From CAZMGV01 sp964621525 [NCBI: uncultured bacterium] (GTDB taxonomy: Bacteria; JAGRBM01), in the NCBI GenBank assembly GCA_964621525.1, contig CAZUMS010000010.1, positions 1-64,000 on the forward strand: a stretch of DNA of 64,000 nt, read 5' to 3'. Positions 39,290 to 48,773 of the stretch are shown one piece after another. Each line of letters begins with the position of its first letter. Position 1 is the first letter of the stretch. The notes under the pieces were generated by a model. The model worked only from the letters and a program-made list of their open reading frames with translations, made no database searches and was not told the DNA's origin. Both the position numbers and the translations under genes were made by a program.

Positions 39290-40177
39290 ATGGGCAGTTC
39301 CAGCACCCCCAGCGTCACGGGCGTCTCCGGCACGACGCGGCTCCTCGCCGTGCTCGGCGACCCGGTGGGGCACTCGCTCTCCCCCGCCATGCACAATGCC
39401 GCCATCCGGGCGCTGGGCCTCGATCTCGTGTACGTCGCCCACCGGATCGCGCCGAAAGATCTCAAGAATGCCATCGACGGTTTCCGCCGCGCGGGCTATC
39501 TCGGCGTGAACCTCACCGTTCCGCACAAGGAAGCCGGCTACCGGCTGTCGAAGACGCTCTCGCCCGAAGCGCGCCTCGCCGGCAGCGTGAACACGCTCGT
39601 CTTCGGACCGGACGGCATCGCCGGCCACACGACCGACGGCGCCGGCCTGCTGCGCCATCTCGAAACGGAATTTGGCCTGAAATCGAAGGGCAAACGGATC
39701 GTCATCGTCGGGGCAGGCGGAACGGCGAGGTCAGTAGCGGCCGCCGCCGGAGCGGCCGGGGCCGCCTCGGTCCATATCGCGAACCGGACGGTCGTCAAAG
39801 CGGAGACCCTCGCCGCCCTGCTCGGCTCCCGGTCCAGAGGGATCGTGACCGCCTCGAGCCTTGACCCGGTGGAACTCGCGCACCCCGTTTCCGAAGCGGA
39901 CCTGATCGTCAATACGACGAGTGCAGGGCTCACGGGCGCGGCGATCCCCCGGTTTCCCTGGAAGCAGGCGGCAAGATCCTGCATCGCGGTGGACGTCATG
40001 TACGGGAAGGAAACCCCGTTCCTCCGTGACGCGAGGAAGCACCGGCTGAAGCACACGGACGGCCTCGGCATGCTGGTCCATCAGGGAGCGCTCGCCTTCG
40101 AGCTCTGGACGGGCAAAAAGCCGCCTGTCCATGAGATGTTCCGGGCCGCCGGAACGCAGCTCAAGGGCCGCCGTTGA
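39290..40177 (+). CDS. aroE: shikimate dehydrogenase
   Basis: A 295-residue NADP-dependent enzyme reducing 3-dehydroshikimate. Visible are the substrate-binding VLGDPVGHSLSPAMHNAAI, catalytic Lys in NLTVPHKEAGY, GAGGTARSVAAAAGAAG for nucleotide binding, NTTSAGL, DVMYGKETPFL and the C-terminal DGLGMLVHQGALAFELW. About 15 residues precede the conserved start, so the ATG at 39290 may be slightly long. It is coupled to ribF by a 3-base gap. Its product feeds chorismate, used by the trpE/trpG enzyme encoded at 44.7-46.8 kb. Confidence 0.95.
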   Translation: MGSSSTPSVTGVSGTTRLLAVLGDPVGHSLSPAMHNAAIRALGLDLVYVAHRIAPKDLKNAIDGFRRAGYLGVNLTVPHKEAGYRLSKTLSPEARLAGSVNTLVFGPDGIAGHTTDGAGLLRHLETEFGLKSKGKRIVIVGAGGTARSVAAAAGAAGAASVHIANRTVVKAETLAALLGSRSRGIVTASSLDPVELAHPVSEADLIVNTTSAGLTGAAIPRFPWKQAARSCIAVDVMYGKETPFLRDARKHRLKHTDGLGMLVHQGALAFELWTGKKPPVHEMFRAAGTQLKGRR

Positions 40178-40236
40178 CCCCTCCGGACCCAGCCTTTAGG
40201 GTGGCGCCGCGCCAGGGACGGCGCGGCATGTTCTGA

Positions 40237-42705
40237 ATGTACGACGAGTTTCTCAAGAAGGTTTCCAGAGCCTGGACCCGAACCATCGTGGCCCGGCCCG
40301 GCCTCATCTTCCTCATCGTCCTCGGCTTCACCCTGATCTGCGGCGTTCTGGCGTCCCGGATCCAGCTCCGGACCGACTTCAAGGAACTGCTCCCCCGCGA
40401 TTCACAGGCGGTGAAGGATTACACGAAATTCCGGGACCGGATCGGCGGGCTCGGCAATTTCATCGTCGTCGTCGAGAACAGCGACTTCGAGAAGGCCCGC
40501 CCGTTCGTTGACGACGTGGTGAAGGCCCTGAACGAGCAGGTTCCGCCCGGCCAGATCCGCTATATCGACTACCGGATCACCGCCCAGAAAGCGTTTTTCG
40601 AGAAGAACAAGTATCTCTTCGTGGACCTCACGGACCTGGAGTCGGTCCGTGACCGCCTCAGGACCAAGATCGAGTGGGAGGTGAAGTGCAAGAACCCCGC
40701 CTACTTCGATCTTGAGGGCGAGTGCGAGCAGGATCCGGGTTTCGACCTCGAGGACCTCGAGAAGAAGTATTCCTCCACCACGCGGAAATACACCCGCTAC
40801 ATCGACGATTACTACACCTCGGCGGACGGGAAACTCGCCGCCATTCTCGTCAAACCGGCGGCCGACGGCGCGAAAATCTCCGACGTCGAAAATTTCGTGA
40901 ACACCGTCGATCCGGTCATCCGGTCCGTCGATCCGGAGAAGTACGGCGCGAACATCCGGGTGAGCTACACCGGCGCGTTCATCGTCCCCTACGAGGAATA
41001 CAAGATCATGCGGCGGGACATCGCCTCGACGGCGGCGCTCTGCACCGTCCTCGTCCTGGCCTCGCTCGTCGTCTACTACGGCCGGTTCCGGTCCATCTTC
41101 CTGGTCTTTTCAGCCGCCGCCGCCGGAATGACCTGGATGTTCGCCTTCACGGCCGTCACCTACGGCTACCTGAACTCGGTCACGGCGTTCCTCGGCACCA
41201 TCGTGCTCGGCAACGGCATCAACAATGCCATCGTATTCTTCGCGCGCTACCTTGAGGAGCGCCGCCGGGGCGAAGGCATCCCCGAGGCGCTTGAGACCTC
41301 CGTCGCCGCCACACTGAAGGCCACCTTCGTCGCCGCCTTCACCACCACGGCGGCCTACGCGGCGCTCGTCGTCTCCGGCATGCAGGGACACAAGCAGTTC
41401 GGCGTCATCGGGGCCGTCGGTATCGCCCTGTGCTGGCTGGCCACCTATGTCGTCATCCCGCCGCTCATCTGCCTCGCCGAACGGCTGCGCCCGCTCGCCG
41501 CCGCCGACAACCAGGAGACGCGCCTCCACATCGGCGACTGGATCTACCACGCCATCCGCCGCCGGCCGCAGGCCTGGCTTGCGGGCGGCGCCATCCTCAC
41601 GGCGGCCGGCGCCATCTGCCTCGTCCTGTTCCTGCGGGAACCCTGGGAACAGGATTTCAGCAAGATCCGGTCGTCCTCGGGCCTCAAGACCGGCCACCAG
41701 CACATGAACCGCCTCATCATGGAGCAGATCTTCGACCTCTCCCTGACGCCTGCCGCAGTGCTGGTGGACAGCCCGGAAGATGCGGACCTGGTTGTGGACG
41801 AACTGAAGGCCCTGATGCAGAAGCCCGGTTCCATGATTGACGCCGTCCGCTACCACCGGGATCTCGTCCCGGAACAGCAGGACGGGAAACTCGCCGTACT
41901 TGGAGAGATCCGCACGCTGCTGGACGGGCAGGCATTGAAATTCCTTACCGAAAGCCAGCGCCGCGAAGTGGAGCGGATCCGCGATTCGATGGATCTCACG
42001 CCCATCGGCTACGGCGACGTCCCGCAGGAGATCGTCCGGGCGTTCCGCGAAAAGGACGGTTCCTACGACAAGGTGGTCTACGTCTTCCCGGATAACGGCC
42101 GGGATCTCTCGAACCGCAAGAACCTCGAGGCCTTCGTCCGCGAGACCCGCGAGATCCGCCTGCCCGGCGGCCGCACGGCGACCTCCGCCAGCGAATCGAC
42201 CCTCGTGCTCGACACCGTGGATCTGACGATCGCCACCGCACCCAGGATCATCCTCTATTCGTTTATCCTCGTGGCACTGCTCGTTGCGGCGACATTCCCG
42301 CAGGTCCGGGCCTTCGCGACGCTGATGCTGACGCTCCTCGCCGCGCTCTGCATGATCTTCATCGGCTTCTACGGGCTCGACCAGAAACTGACCTTCTTCA
42401 ACTTCATCGCCCTGCCCCTCACGATCGGCATCGGCATTGACTACGGCACGAACATCTACAGCCGCTATGAGCAGGAAGGCCCCGGCTCGATCCGCGAGGT
42501 CATCCGGCACACGGGCGGAGCGGTGCTCCTGTGCTCCCTCACGACCGTCATCGGCTACGCCTCGCTGCTCATCGCGAACAACCTCATGCTCGTCTATTTC
42601 GGCTGGCTCTGCCTGATCGGCGAACTGGCCACCGTCTTTACGGCCACCGTGCTGCTCCCGGCCTGGCTCCTCTGGCGCGAACGCCGCAAGGTCGGGGCCG
42701 CCTGA
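40237..42705 (+). CDS. RND superfamily exporter (MMPL/HpnN-like)
   Basis: An 822-residue inner-membrane protein with two repeated halves. In each half, one helix precedes a large periplasmic loop and then five helices. TM1 is about 24-44, with the typical LLPRDSQAVKDYTKFRDRIGG start of the first periplasmic domain. Helices cluster at about 265-415 and 670-815, with GIGIDYGTNIYSRY in the second half. It resembles the MMPL and HpnN hopanoid/lipid exporters more than drug-efflux RNDs, but no squalene-hopene cyclase gene is in the window. It exports an unknown lipid-like substrate by inference. Confidence 0.85.
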   Translation: MYDEFLKKVSRAWTRTIVARPGLIFLIVLGFTLICGVLASRIQLRTDFKELLPRDSQAVKDYTKFRDRIGGLGNFIVVVENSDFEKARPFVDDVVKALNEQVPPGQIRYIDYRITAQKAFFEKNKYLFVDLTDLESVRDRLRTKIEWEVKCKNPAYFDLEGECEQDPGFDLEDLEKKYSSTTRKYTRYIDDYYTSADGKLAAILVKPAADGAKISDVENFVNTVDPVIRSVDPEKYGANIRVSYTGAFIVPYEEYKIMRRDIASTAALCTVLVLASLVVYYGRFRSIFLVFSAAAAGMTWMFAFTAVTYGYLNSVTAFLGTIVLGNGINNAIVFFARYLEERRRGEGIPEALETSVAATLKATFVAAFTTTAAYAALVVSGMQGHKQFGVIGAVGIALCWLATYVVIPPLICLAERLRPLAAADNQETRLHIGDWIYHAIRRRPQAWLAGGAILTAAGAICLVLFLREPWEQDFSKIRSSSGLKTGHQHMNRLIMEQIFDLSLTPAAVLVDSPEDADLVVDELKALMQKPGSMIDAVRYHRDLVPEQQDGKLAVLGEIRTLLDGQALKFLTESQRREVERIRDSMDLTPIGYGDVPQEIVRAFREKDGSYDKVVYVFPDNGRDLSNRKNLEAFVRETREIRLPGGRTATSASESTLVLDTVDLTIATAPRIILYSFILVALLVAATFPQVRAFATLMLTLLAALCMIFIGFYGLDQKLTFFNFIALPLTIGIGIDYGTNIYSRYEQEGPGSIREVIRHTGGAVLLCSLTTVIGYASLLIANNLMLVYFGWLCLIGELATVFTATVLLPAWLLWRERRKVGAA

Positions 42706-42720
42706 CAAACGGCGGTTTTT
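42698..42720 (+). terminator. intrinsic terminator after the RND exporter
   Basis: CCGCC (42698-42702) pairs with GGCGG (42711-42715) across an 8-base loop, followed directly by TTTTT (42716-42720). The stem begins inside the last codons of the exporter gene. It separates this gene from the AKR-Cld fusion. Confidence 0.75.
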
Positions 42721-42831
42721 GTCTCTCCCCGAAGGCCCCCGCCGCCTCTGGAAACCCGGCCCGGCAGCGGTTACACCGTCCGGGAGTTTCCGCCGGTTTT
42801 CCGGCGCCAGACCTTCAGAGGACGTACGATC

Positions 42832-44676
42832 ATGGATCTTCAGCGGGCGGTATTCGGGCTTTGGAACGGCGGCCATTTCCTTCATTTCGGCGAGGACATC
42901 GGCGTCCAGCGGCTCAAGGATCTGGTGCGCAAGTCGTACGACCTCGGCGTACGGACGTTCATCACGGCCGATGTCTACGGTGAGGGCGAGGCGGACACGA
43001 TCGCCGGCGAGGTACTGAGCCAGTATCCCCGCGACAGCTACTGCCTCGTGGGCGGCATCGGCCACGATTTCTACAAAGGCGAGCGGGAGGGCGAAAAGGG
43101 CTACCCCCGGTTCACGGACCCGGCGCTCCGGCCCGCTGCCGAATACGACAGCTACATCCGCATGGCGGTCGAAAACTCGCTGAAGCGCTGCCGGACCGAC
43201 CACTTCGACCTCCTGTTCATGCACAACCCCGACCACACGGGCTACACGAGCGCGGCGGTCTGGGATTCGCTCTCGAAGGTAAAGGCAGAGGGCAAGACGA
43301 AAATGCTCGGCCTCGCCCCCGGCCCGGCCAACGGTTTCACGCTCGACATCATCAACTGCTTCGAAAAATTCGGCGACCGCATCGACTGGGCGATGATCAT
43401 CCTGAACCCTCTGGAGCCCTGGCCGGGAAGCTACAGCTTCAAGGCGGCGAAGAAGCACAACATCAAGGTGGTCACGCGGGTCGTGGACTACGGCGGCCTG
43501 TTCCACGGCTACATCCGGCCCGGTCACAAGTTCCCCCGGAACGACCACCGCTCGTTCCGCCCCGCCGGCTGGGTCGAGGAGGGCCTGAAGAAAATCGACC
43601 GCATGCGGCCCATCGCCGACAAGCACGGCGTCTCGCTGCTCCAGATGGCCTGCCTCTGGACGCTCGGCCAGGAACCGGTGGAAGCGGTCGTCCCGACACT
43701 GCTCCAGGAACAGGGACCCGACTCGGTGCCGGTCGAGAAGCAGCTCGAAGACCTCTCGAAGCTTCCGGCGAAAAACCTCCTCACAGCGGAGGAGATCGCC
43801 GAGATCACGAAGATTGGCGACAACAAGGGCTGCATGGCGCTCAAGGGCGGTTCGCGGCAGTTCTCCGGTCCCTCGCAGGCGGACCAGTGGCAGATCACGC
43901 CCGAGCTGGAAGACGTGGCGAAACGGTGGGGCTTCGAGCCCGACCGGGATTTCTACTACGGCGGCGATCCCCGCGACATGCGCGAGCGCGGCATGCCGGT
44001 ACGCGGACAGCCGCAGCTCTCCAGCCGCCGCCTGTTCGTCCAGCTCCAGTGCTTCACGAACGCCAACGGCGCGGGCCCCCTGATCGAGGCGCTGAAGAAG
44101 AGCGGCATGGAAAGCGTCCTGTACGCCAGCGTGAACGACCCGCACGGGGTCGGCGTCCTCGTCCTCAGCGAGGACGAGAACACCTTCGTCACGACGGCCC
44201 GGGACGTCTTCAACAGCGAGGCGTTTGCGAAGCTGAAGCTGGTTCCCGAGATGACCATGTTCGGTCGCAGCTACGGCAGCGGCCGCGAGGCCGACCTCGA
44301 GGACTGGCTGCTCCGGCACCCGCGCCGGAACGCCATGAACAAGAACTGCCCGTGGGCCGTCTGGTATCCGCTCCGCAGGAAAGGCGCCTTCTACCGGCTG
44401 CCCGAGGCCGAGCGCGGCAAGATTCTCATGGAGCACGGCATGATCGGCCGGAACTACGGCGCGACGGGCCTGGCCAACGATATCCGGCTCGAATGCTTCG
44501 GCATCGACCGGGACGACAACGAGTTCGTCATCGGGCTCGTGGGGCCGAGGCTCCACCCCCTGAGCAAGCTGGTCGCCGACATGCGTCCCACCACCCAGAC
44601 GTCCGAATACATGGACAAGCTGGGACCGTTCTTCGTCGGACGGACGCTCTGGCAGTCCGGCTACCGCGGGGAGTGA
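42832..44676 (+). CDS. aldo/keto reductase fused to a chlorite dismutase/HemQ-family domain
   Basis: A 614-residue two-domain protein. Residues 1-335 form an aldo/keto reductase barrel: AVFGLWNGG start, TADVYGEGEAD with Tyr49, and DLLFMHNPDHTG with His131. The usual catalytic Asp position (D-T-A-x-x-Y-G) reads Ile44 and the usual Lys in strand 3 appears to be Gly. Residues about 398-610 match the Cld/HemQ family: two ferredoxin-like halves, WYPLRRKGAFY with Tyr512, EHGMIGRNYG with His535 at the proximal heme-ligand position, and the ending MRPTTQTSEYMDKLGPFFVGR split by family-typical spacing. Tyr512 aligns with the Tyr that drives coproheme decarboxylation in Gram-positive HemQ. It is monocistronic. 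Substrate unknown. Confidence 0.85.
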   Translation: MDLQRAVFGLWNGGHFLHFGEDIGVQRLKDLVRKSYDLGVRTFITADVYGEGEADTIAGEVLSQYPRDSYCLVGGIGHDFYKGEREGEKGYPRFTDPALRPAAEYDSYIRMAVENSLKRCRTDHFDLLFMHNPDHTGYTSAAVWDSLSKVKAEGKTKMLGLAPGPANGFTLDIINCFEKFGDRIDWAMIILNPLEPWPGSYSFKAAKKHNIKVVTRVVDYGGLFHGYIRPGHKFPRNDHRSFRPAGWVEEGLKKIDRMRPIADKHGVSLLQMACLWTLGQEPVEAVVPTLLQEQGPDSVPVEKQLEDLSKLPAKNLLTAEEIAEITKIGDNKGCMALKGGSRQFSGPSQADQWQITPELEDVAKRWGFEPDRDFYYGGDPRDMRERGMPVRGQPQLSSRRLFVQLQCFTNANGAGPLIEALKKSGMESVLYASVNDPHGVGVLVLSEDENTFVTTARDVFNSEAFAKLKLVPEMTMFGRSYGSGREADLEDWLLRHPRRNAMNKNCPWAVWYPLRRKGAFYRLPEAERGKILMEHGMIGRNYGATGLANDIRLECFGIDRDDNEFVIGLVGPRLHPLSKLVADMRPTTQTSEYMDKLGPFFVGRTLWQSGYRGE

Positions 44677-44688
44677 GACGCGGCGGCC

Positions 44689-45279
44689 TCAGGCCGCCGG
44701 CTTCACGCTCACGCCGCAGCTTTTCAGGAAGTTCGCGATCAGCTTCTTTCCCTCGGTCGTCAGGATCGACTCCGGGTGGAACTGGACGCCCTCGACCGGA
44801 AGCTTCTTGTGCCGGAGCCCCATGATCTCGCCGCCTTCGGTCCAGGCGCTTACTTCGAGATCTGCCGGCAGCGACTGTTTCTCCACCACGAGCGAATGGT
44901 AGCGGGTGGCCGGAAACGGATTCTGGAGTCCCGAAAACACCCCCTTCCCGTCGTGATGAATCTCGCTGACCTTCCCGTGCATGGGAACCTTCGCCCGGAT
45001 CACCTTGCCGCCGAACGCCTGCCCCATCGCCTGATGGCCGAGGCACACGCCGAAGACCGGGTATTTGCCCGCGAGCTTTTCGAACACCCCGAGGCTGATG
45101 CCCGCTTCGTTGGGCGTGCAGGGGCCGGGGCTGACGACGATGCCCTGGGGCTTCAGCCGCTCGATCTCCTCGACCGTGATCTTGTCGTTCCGCACGACCT
45201 TCGTTTCGGCGCCGAGTTCGGAGAGGTACTGGAACAGGTTGTAGGTAAACGAATCGTAGTTATCGATGAGCAGAATCAT
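44689..45279 (-). CDS. trpG: anthranilate synthase component II (glutamine amidotransferase)
   Basis: A 196-residue class I glutamine amidotransferase supplying ammonia to TrpE or PabB. The nucleophile Cys79 lies in GVCLGHQA, and His168/Glu170 in GVQFHPES complete the triad. The N-terminal [13 protein letters not shown] is typical. The ATG at 45279 overlaps the trpE stop (ATGA); a frame reading back into trpE is spurious. It may serve both anthranilate and p-aminobenzoate synthesis, as is common. It converges with the AKR-Cld gene 12 bases away. Confidence 0.95.
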   Translation of the reverse strand: MILLIDNYDSFTYNLFQYLSELGAETKVVRNDKITVEEIERLKPQGIVVSPGPCTPNEAGISLGVFEKLAGKYPVFGVCLGHQAMGQAFGGKVIRAKVPMHGKVSEIHHDGKGVFSGLQNPFPATRYHSLVVEKQSLPADLEVSAWTEGGEIMGLRHKKLPVEGVQFHPESILTTEGKKLIANFLKSCGVSVKPAA

Positions 45280-46763
45280 GACAGACCTTTCATCGCCATC
45301 TCGAGGGCGCGCCGGAGCGCCGAGGCCTTGGCGAGACATTCCCGGTGTTCGCTGGCAGGCACGGAATCGGCGACGATCCCGGCCCCCGCCTGCCAGTGGA
45401 CCCGTCCGTCGGCGAGGTAGAACGTGCGGATCGCGATGCAGAAATCCATCTCGCCGGTGGGCGAGAAGTAGCCGACAGCGCCGCCGTACCAGCCGCGCCG
45501 GGTCTTCTCCATCTCGTCGATGATCTCCATGGCGCGGATTTTCGGGGCGCCCGACAGCGTTCCCGCCGGGAACGCCGCCGCCAGCACGTCGAAGGCGTCC
45601 TTGCCGGGGGCGATCTTCCCCGTGACGTTCGAGACGATGTGCATGACGTGGCTGTACCGCTCGATCACCATGAGATCGGTCACTTTCACCGACCCGGCGG
45701 CCGCCACCCGGCCGACGTCGTTCCGGCCCAGGTCCACGAGCATGATGTGCTCGGCCCGTTCCTTGGGATCGGCGATGAGCCTCTTCTCGTTGGCCAGGTC
45801 CTCCTCCGGCGTCTGGCCGCGCGGCAGCGTCCCGGCGATGGGCCGTACCGTCACCTCGTCGCCGTCCAGCCGCACGAGTACCTCCGGGGAAGAGCCCACC
45901 AGCGCGCAACCGTCGAACTCGAGCAGGAACAGGTAGGGGGACGGGTTCACCTGCCGGAGCGCCCGGTAGAGCTGGAACGCGTCCACCGGCACGTTCGCCG
46001 TGAACCGCTGGGAGAGCACCACCTGGAAGATGTCTCCCGCGGCGATGTACTCCTTCGACCGGCGGACCGTCTGCTCGTATTCCTCCTGCGAGGTGTTGTG
46101 GTCCACCCGGAGCTCTCCGCCCGGCGCTTCGGGCAGGTCGGGGAGCGGCCCGCGGATCGCCGCCGCCATCGCCTCGAGCTCTTCCACGGCGGCCTGCCGG
46201 GCACGTTCGACCGTCGGATGGGCGTCGAGGTCGGCCAGCGCCACCAGCGTCATCTGGCGCGTGACGTTGTCCACCACCGCCACGCGGCCGGTGAAAATGA
46301 ACTCGAAATCGAGCGCGTTCAGTTCGTCCGGGAGCCGGTCCGGCAGTTTCTCGAAGTAGCGCACCGAATCGTAGGCCGCGTAGCCCACCGCCCCGCCGAA
46401 GAACTTGGGCAGTCCCGGAACCTTCGCGAAGGGACTGGCTTTCAGGCGTTCCCGGACGATCTCGAACGGATTGCCGGCGGGCTCAAGCGTCTCCCGCGCC
46501 GTACCCCGGACGATCTCCACCTTCCGGTTCTTGCACCGGACGATCTCCCGGGCTCCGGCGCCGATGATCGAGTAACGGCCCCACCGCTCTCCACCCTCGG
46601 CGCTTTCAAGGAGAAACGACGGCCTGACGGAGGCAAGCTTCCGGTAGACCGACAACGGGGTATCGAGGTCGGCCGGAAGCCGGAGGGTCAGAGGGACGAG
46701 CTTCGCGCCGCCCTCGCGGGCGATCCGTTCGAACTCGGCGAACTCGGGCAGAATCGGGTTCAT
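45276..46763 (-). CDS. trpE: anthranilate synthase component I
   Basis: A 495-residue chorismate-utilising enzyme. The N-terminal domain includes the feedback-site region [18 protein letters not shown]. The catalytic domain shows [91 protein letters not shown] and the C-terminal [14 protein letters not shown]. It is paired with trpG; the rest of trp is elsewhere. The 160-base upstream region has a 7-bp inverted repeat (46816-46835) but no obvious Trp-rich leader peptide. Confidence 0.95.
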   Translation of the reverse strand: MNPILPEFAEFERIAREGGAKLVPLTLRLPADLDTPLSVYRKLASVRPSFLLESAEGGERWGRYSIIGAGAREIVRCKNRKVEIVRGTARETLEPAGNPFEIVRERLKASPFAKVPGLPKFFGGAVGYAAYDSVRYFEKLPDRLPDELNALDFEFIFTGRVAVVDNVTRQMTLVALADLDAHPTVERARQAAVEELEAMAAAIRGPLPDLPEAPGGELRVDHNTSQEEYEQTVRRSKEYIAAGDIFQVVLSQRFTANVPVDAFQLYRALRQVNPSPYLFLLEFDGCALVGSSPEVLVRLDGDEVTVRPIAGTLPRGQTPEEDLANEKRLIADPKERAEHIMLVDLGRNDVGRVAAAGSVKVTDLMVIERYSHVMHIVSNVTGKIAPGKDAFDVLAAAFPAGTLSGAPKIRAMEIIDEMEKTRRGWYGGAVGYFSPTGEMDFCIAIRTFYLADGRVHWQAGAGIVADSVPASEHRECLAKASALRRALEMAMKGLS

Positions 46764-46857
46764 GACATGCTTTCGCTGGTGCTGCGGGTGCCGGCGTATC
46801 GCCGGAGCCCGGTAGCCCTCTCACCTTGGAGAGGGTCCTGATGAATAAACGCAGGGG

Positions 46858-46893
46858 TGAAAAAGAAAAAGCGTCAGAAGGCCCGGGCGGGCC
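46858..46893 (-). terminator. intrinsic terminator after the HAMP protein gene
   Basis: A 5-bp G+C stem with a 4-base loop at 46880-46893 is followed in minus-strand RNA by a U-rich tract (46870 down to 46858). It starts 30 bases after the HAMP gene stop and lies between it and trpE. Confidence 0.65.
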
Positions 46894-46922
46894 ACCAGCG
46901 GAGAACGGAAATGAGGGGAAAC

Positions 46923-47471
46923 TCAGCCATCCTGAGGGGAGTCTAGGCGGAACTTCTCCAGCTCGTCAATGAGCCGGTTCATCTGGGACTGCGCCTCGGT
47001 CGTACGGCCCGCCGCAAGGTCCGACTTCGCCTGGACCGCCAGATTCTTGATCGTCCTGATTTCGTCGCGGTTCTTGGCAACCACCTGATTGACCAGCACG
47101 GCCAGTTCCTCGAAGTGGTCGCCCGGCCGTCCGCTGAACTTCACCGTAAGATCGTGGTTCATCACCCGCTTCAGGGTGTTCTTGAGCCCCACCACCGGTC
47201 CGAAGATCCGGTGGCTGCCGATCACCGACACGAGGCCGACGGCGATAAAGGGAAGAATAAACCACGGCCACTTGTCGAGGTGGTAGAAAAGAAACTGGTT
47301 CGTCGCCCGCTGGGCGTCCGAGAGCTGCCACTGGGGGCCCGGCCGGTAAATCGGGATCATCACCGCGCCCGCGAAGATGAGACAGTAGAGCCAGGCGCGG
47401 ACCATGAACACGGTCTGCTCCTGCGGCTCGATAAACATGCGGCGGCGCTTGTGGAAGTTGTTGTCGCTCAC
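46923..47471 (-). CDS. HAMP-domain membrane protein without an output domain
   Basis: A 182-residue protein. Two transmembrane helices (about 24-42 and 72-93) enclose a short extracytoplasmic loop. A HAMP-like linker (GPVVGLKNTLKRVMNHDLTVKF split over about 100-145) follows, then a C-terminal helix rich in Lys, Gln and Glu (about 150-178). No kinase, cyclase or methyl-accepting domain follows. The GTG at 47471 is preferred as GGAGGG lies about 9 bases upstream; an ATG at 47507 is possible. Similar short HAMP proteins occur in deltaproteobacterial genomes, but their role is unknown. It is divergent from the ExbB-like gene. Confidence 0.65.
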   Translation of the reverse strand: MSDNNFHKRRRMFIEPQEQTVFMVRAWLYCLIFAGAVMIPIYRPGPQWQLSDAQRATNQFLFYHLDKWPWFILPFIAVGLVSVIGSHRIFGPVVGLKNTLKRVMNHDLTVKFSGRPGDHFEELAVLVNQVVAKNRDEIRTIKNLAVQAKSDLAAGRTTEAQSQMNRLIDELEKFRLDSPQDG

Positions 47472-47609
47472 GGCAGATGGCCCTCCGGCCCATGAGAATT
47501 CGTTCATGGAGTTATACCCGCCCCCGCACGCCGGGTAAACCCCTTTTGGCCTCCCCCTCCCCCGCCTTGCGGCGCCCGGCGTCCGGCGGCTATTCAGAGG
47601 CTCCTGACC

Positions 47610-48248
47610 ATGACGGCGGAAACCGAACAGCTCGTCCACAACCTCGTCTTCATCCCCATCCTGCTGTCGTCGGTGGTGGGGGTGGCGGTGGCCATCGGCA
47701 AGGCGTTTGCGCTCCGCTGGGCCAGGGTGTTCCCGGAGCGGTTCCTCGCCGACGCGGACGGCCTCATTGCCCGGCGGCAGTTCGAGGAAGCCCGCACGCT
47801 CTGCCGGACCCAGGACTCGCCCTCGGCGCGGCTCCTGCTCGCCGCCCTCGAAACCCCCGGCGCGCCGCGCGCCGTCCTCAAGGAACGGGTGCTGGAGGCC
47901 GGGGGCCGAGTGACGCGGGACCTGGAGCGCGGTCTCGACGCCCTCGGAACGATCTCCACGCTCGGCCCCCTGTTCGGCCTGCTCGGCACCATCGTCGGCA
48001 TGGTGCTGATTTTCCGTCGCGCCGCCGAGGCGGAGGGCATCGCCACGCCGCAGGAGCTCGCGGGCGGCATCAGCACGGCTCTCTATGCGACGGTGGCGGG
48101 CCTGCTGCTCGGCATCGTCGCGCTCATCCTGCACCGCTATTTTCTCGCCCGCGCGGACCGGATCGCCGGGGGGCTCGAGGAACTCGCCTTCAGGACCATC
48201 GACCGGCTTCAGGGCGATGAGACTACCGCCGCCGGAGACCGCCCGTGA
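47610..48248 (+). CDS. MotA/TolQ/ExbB family proton channel
   Basis: A 212-residue membrane protein with three hydrophobic segments (about 10-28, 112-135 and 155-175). The TLGPLFGLLGTIVGMVLIF stretch and the later GISTALYATVAGLLLGI carry the channel-forming motifs of ExbB/TolQ. A soluble helical region of about 80 residues lies between helices 1 and 2. It overlaps the ExbD-like gene by four bases, so the two make one proton-motive-force-driven energiser. Neither TonB nor TolA is encoded next to it. Confidence 0.9.
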   Translation: MTAETEQLVHNLVFIPILLSSVVGVAVAIGKAFALRWARVFPERFLADADGLIARRQFEEARTLCRTQDSPSARLLLAALETPGAPRAVLKERVLEAGGRVTRDLERGLDALGTISTLGPLFGLLGTIVGMVLIFRRAAEAEGIATPQELAGGISTALYATVAGLLLGIVALILHRYFLARADRIAGGLEELAFRTIDRLQGDETTAAGDRP

Positions 48249-48688
48249 GTTTCGGGGCGAAAGGCATCGCCCGGTCCCGGCGCGAGCCGCCGGAACTGGT
48301 CCTGACGCCGTTCATCGACGTCATGTTCGTGATCCTGATCTTCCTCGTGCTCTCGACGTCGTTCATGGTGCCGACGTCGCTGAAACTGAATCTCCCCGAA
48401 AGCCGCACCGGGCAGGCCGCCGCTCGCGGCGCCGGCAGCCCCGTCGAGATCGAGGTGTCGGCCTCCGGGGAACTTCGCCTGTCGGGCGAGCCGGTGGAAC
48501 CCGGCGCGCTCGAAAGCCGGCTTAAAGCCCTCGATATCAAACCCGGCCGGGCCGTGCTCCTTGCGGCCGACCGGGACGCCGCCCACGGCCGCGTGGTCGA
48601 GGTCATGGACCATCTGCGCCGCGCAGGCGTGACCAGCTTCGGCATCCGGACGCTCTCGGGGCGCGACGCCGGAGCGCCGCCCCCCTGA
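48245..48688 (+). CDS. ExbD/TolR family protein
   Basis: A 147-residue protein with one N-terminal helix. LVLTPFIDVMFVILIFLVL contains the conserved Asp of ExbD/TolR, which carries protons (ELVLTPFIDVMFVI). A periplasmic domain with the family's QVSASGEL-like strand (IEVSASGELRLSG) follows. It starts within the stop of the ExbB-like gene (GTGA overlap) and ends in a Pro-rich tail. The partner and the envelope process it powers are not encoded nearby. Confidence 0.9.
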   Translation: MSFGAKGIARSRREPPELVLTPFIDVMFVILIFLVLSTSFMVPTSLKLNLPESRTGQAAARGAGSPVEIEVSASGELRLSGEPVEPGALESRLKALDIKPGRAVLLAADRDAAHGRVVEVMDHLRRAGVTSFGIRTLSGRDAGAPPP

Positions 48689-48691
48689 ACC

Positions 48692-48707
48692 GCGCTTTCA
48701 TAAGCGC
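48692..48707 (+). terminator. weak hairpin after exbD-like gene
   Basis: GCGCTT (48692-48697), a 4-base loop and AAGCGC (48702-48707) form a 6-bp stem 4 bases after the ExbD-like stop codon. The following TTCCATAAAATTCC is only moderately T-rich, so termination is possible but weak. The 85-base gap also holds the promoter region for ftsB. Confidence 0.4.
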
Positions 48708-48773
48708 TTCCATAAAATTCCCTGTTTCCTGAATAATATCCAATACTTGACGGCGATTCCAAAACATGGGTAA

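Noticed and set aside
41110-44556. A 1,148-codon open frame on the minus strand
   Set aside because: It is antisense to the RND exporter and the AKR-HemQ fusion, both with clear family motifs. The translation is Arg/Asp/Glu/Val-rich with no recognisable domain, as expected from G+C-rich shadow frames.
46764-46922. Trp attenuator upstream of trpE
   Set aside because: No short leader peptide with tandem Trp codons; the strongest hairpin with a U tract fits the terminator of the upstream HAMP gene.
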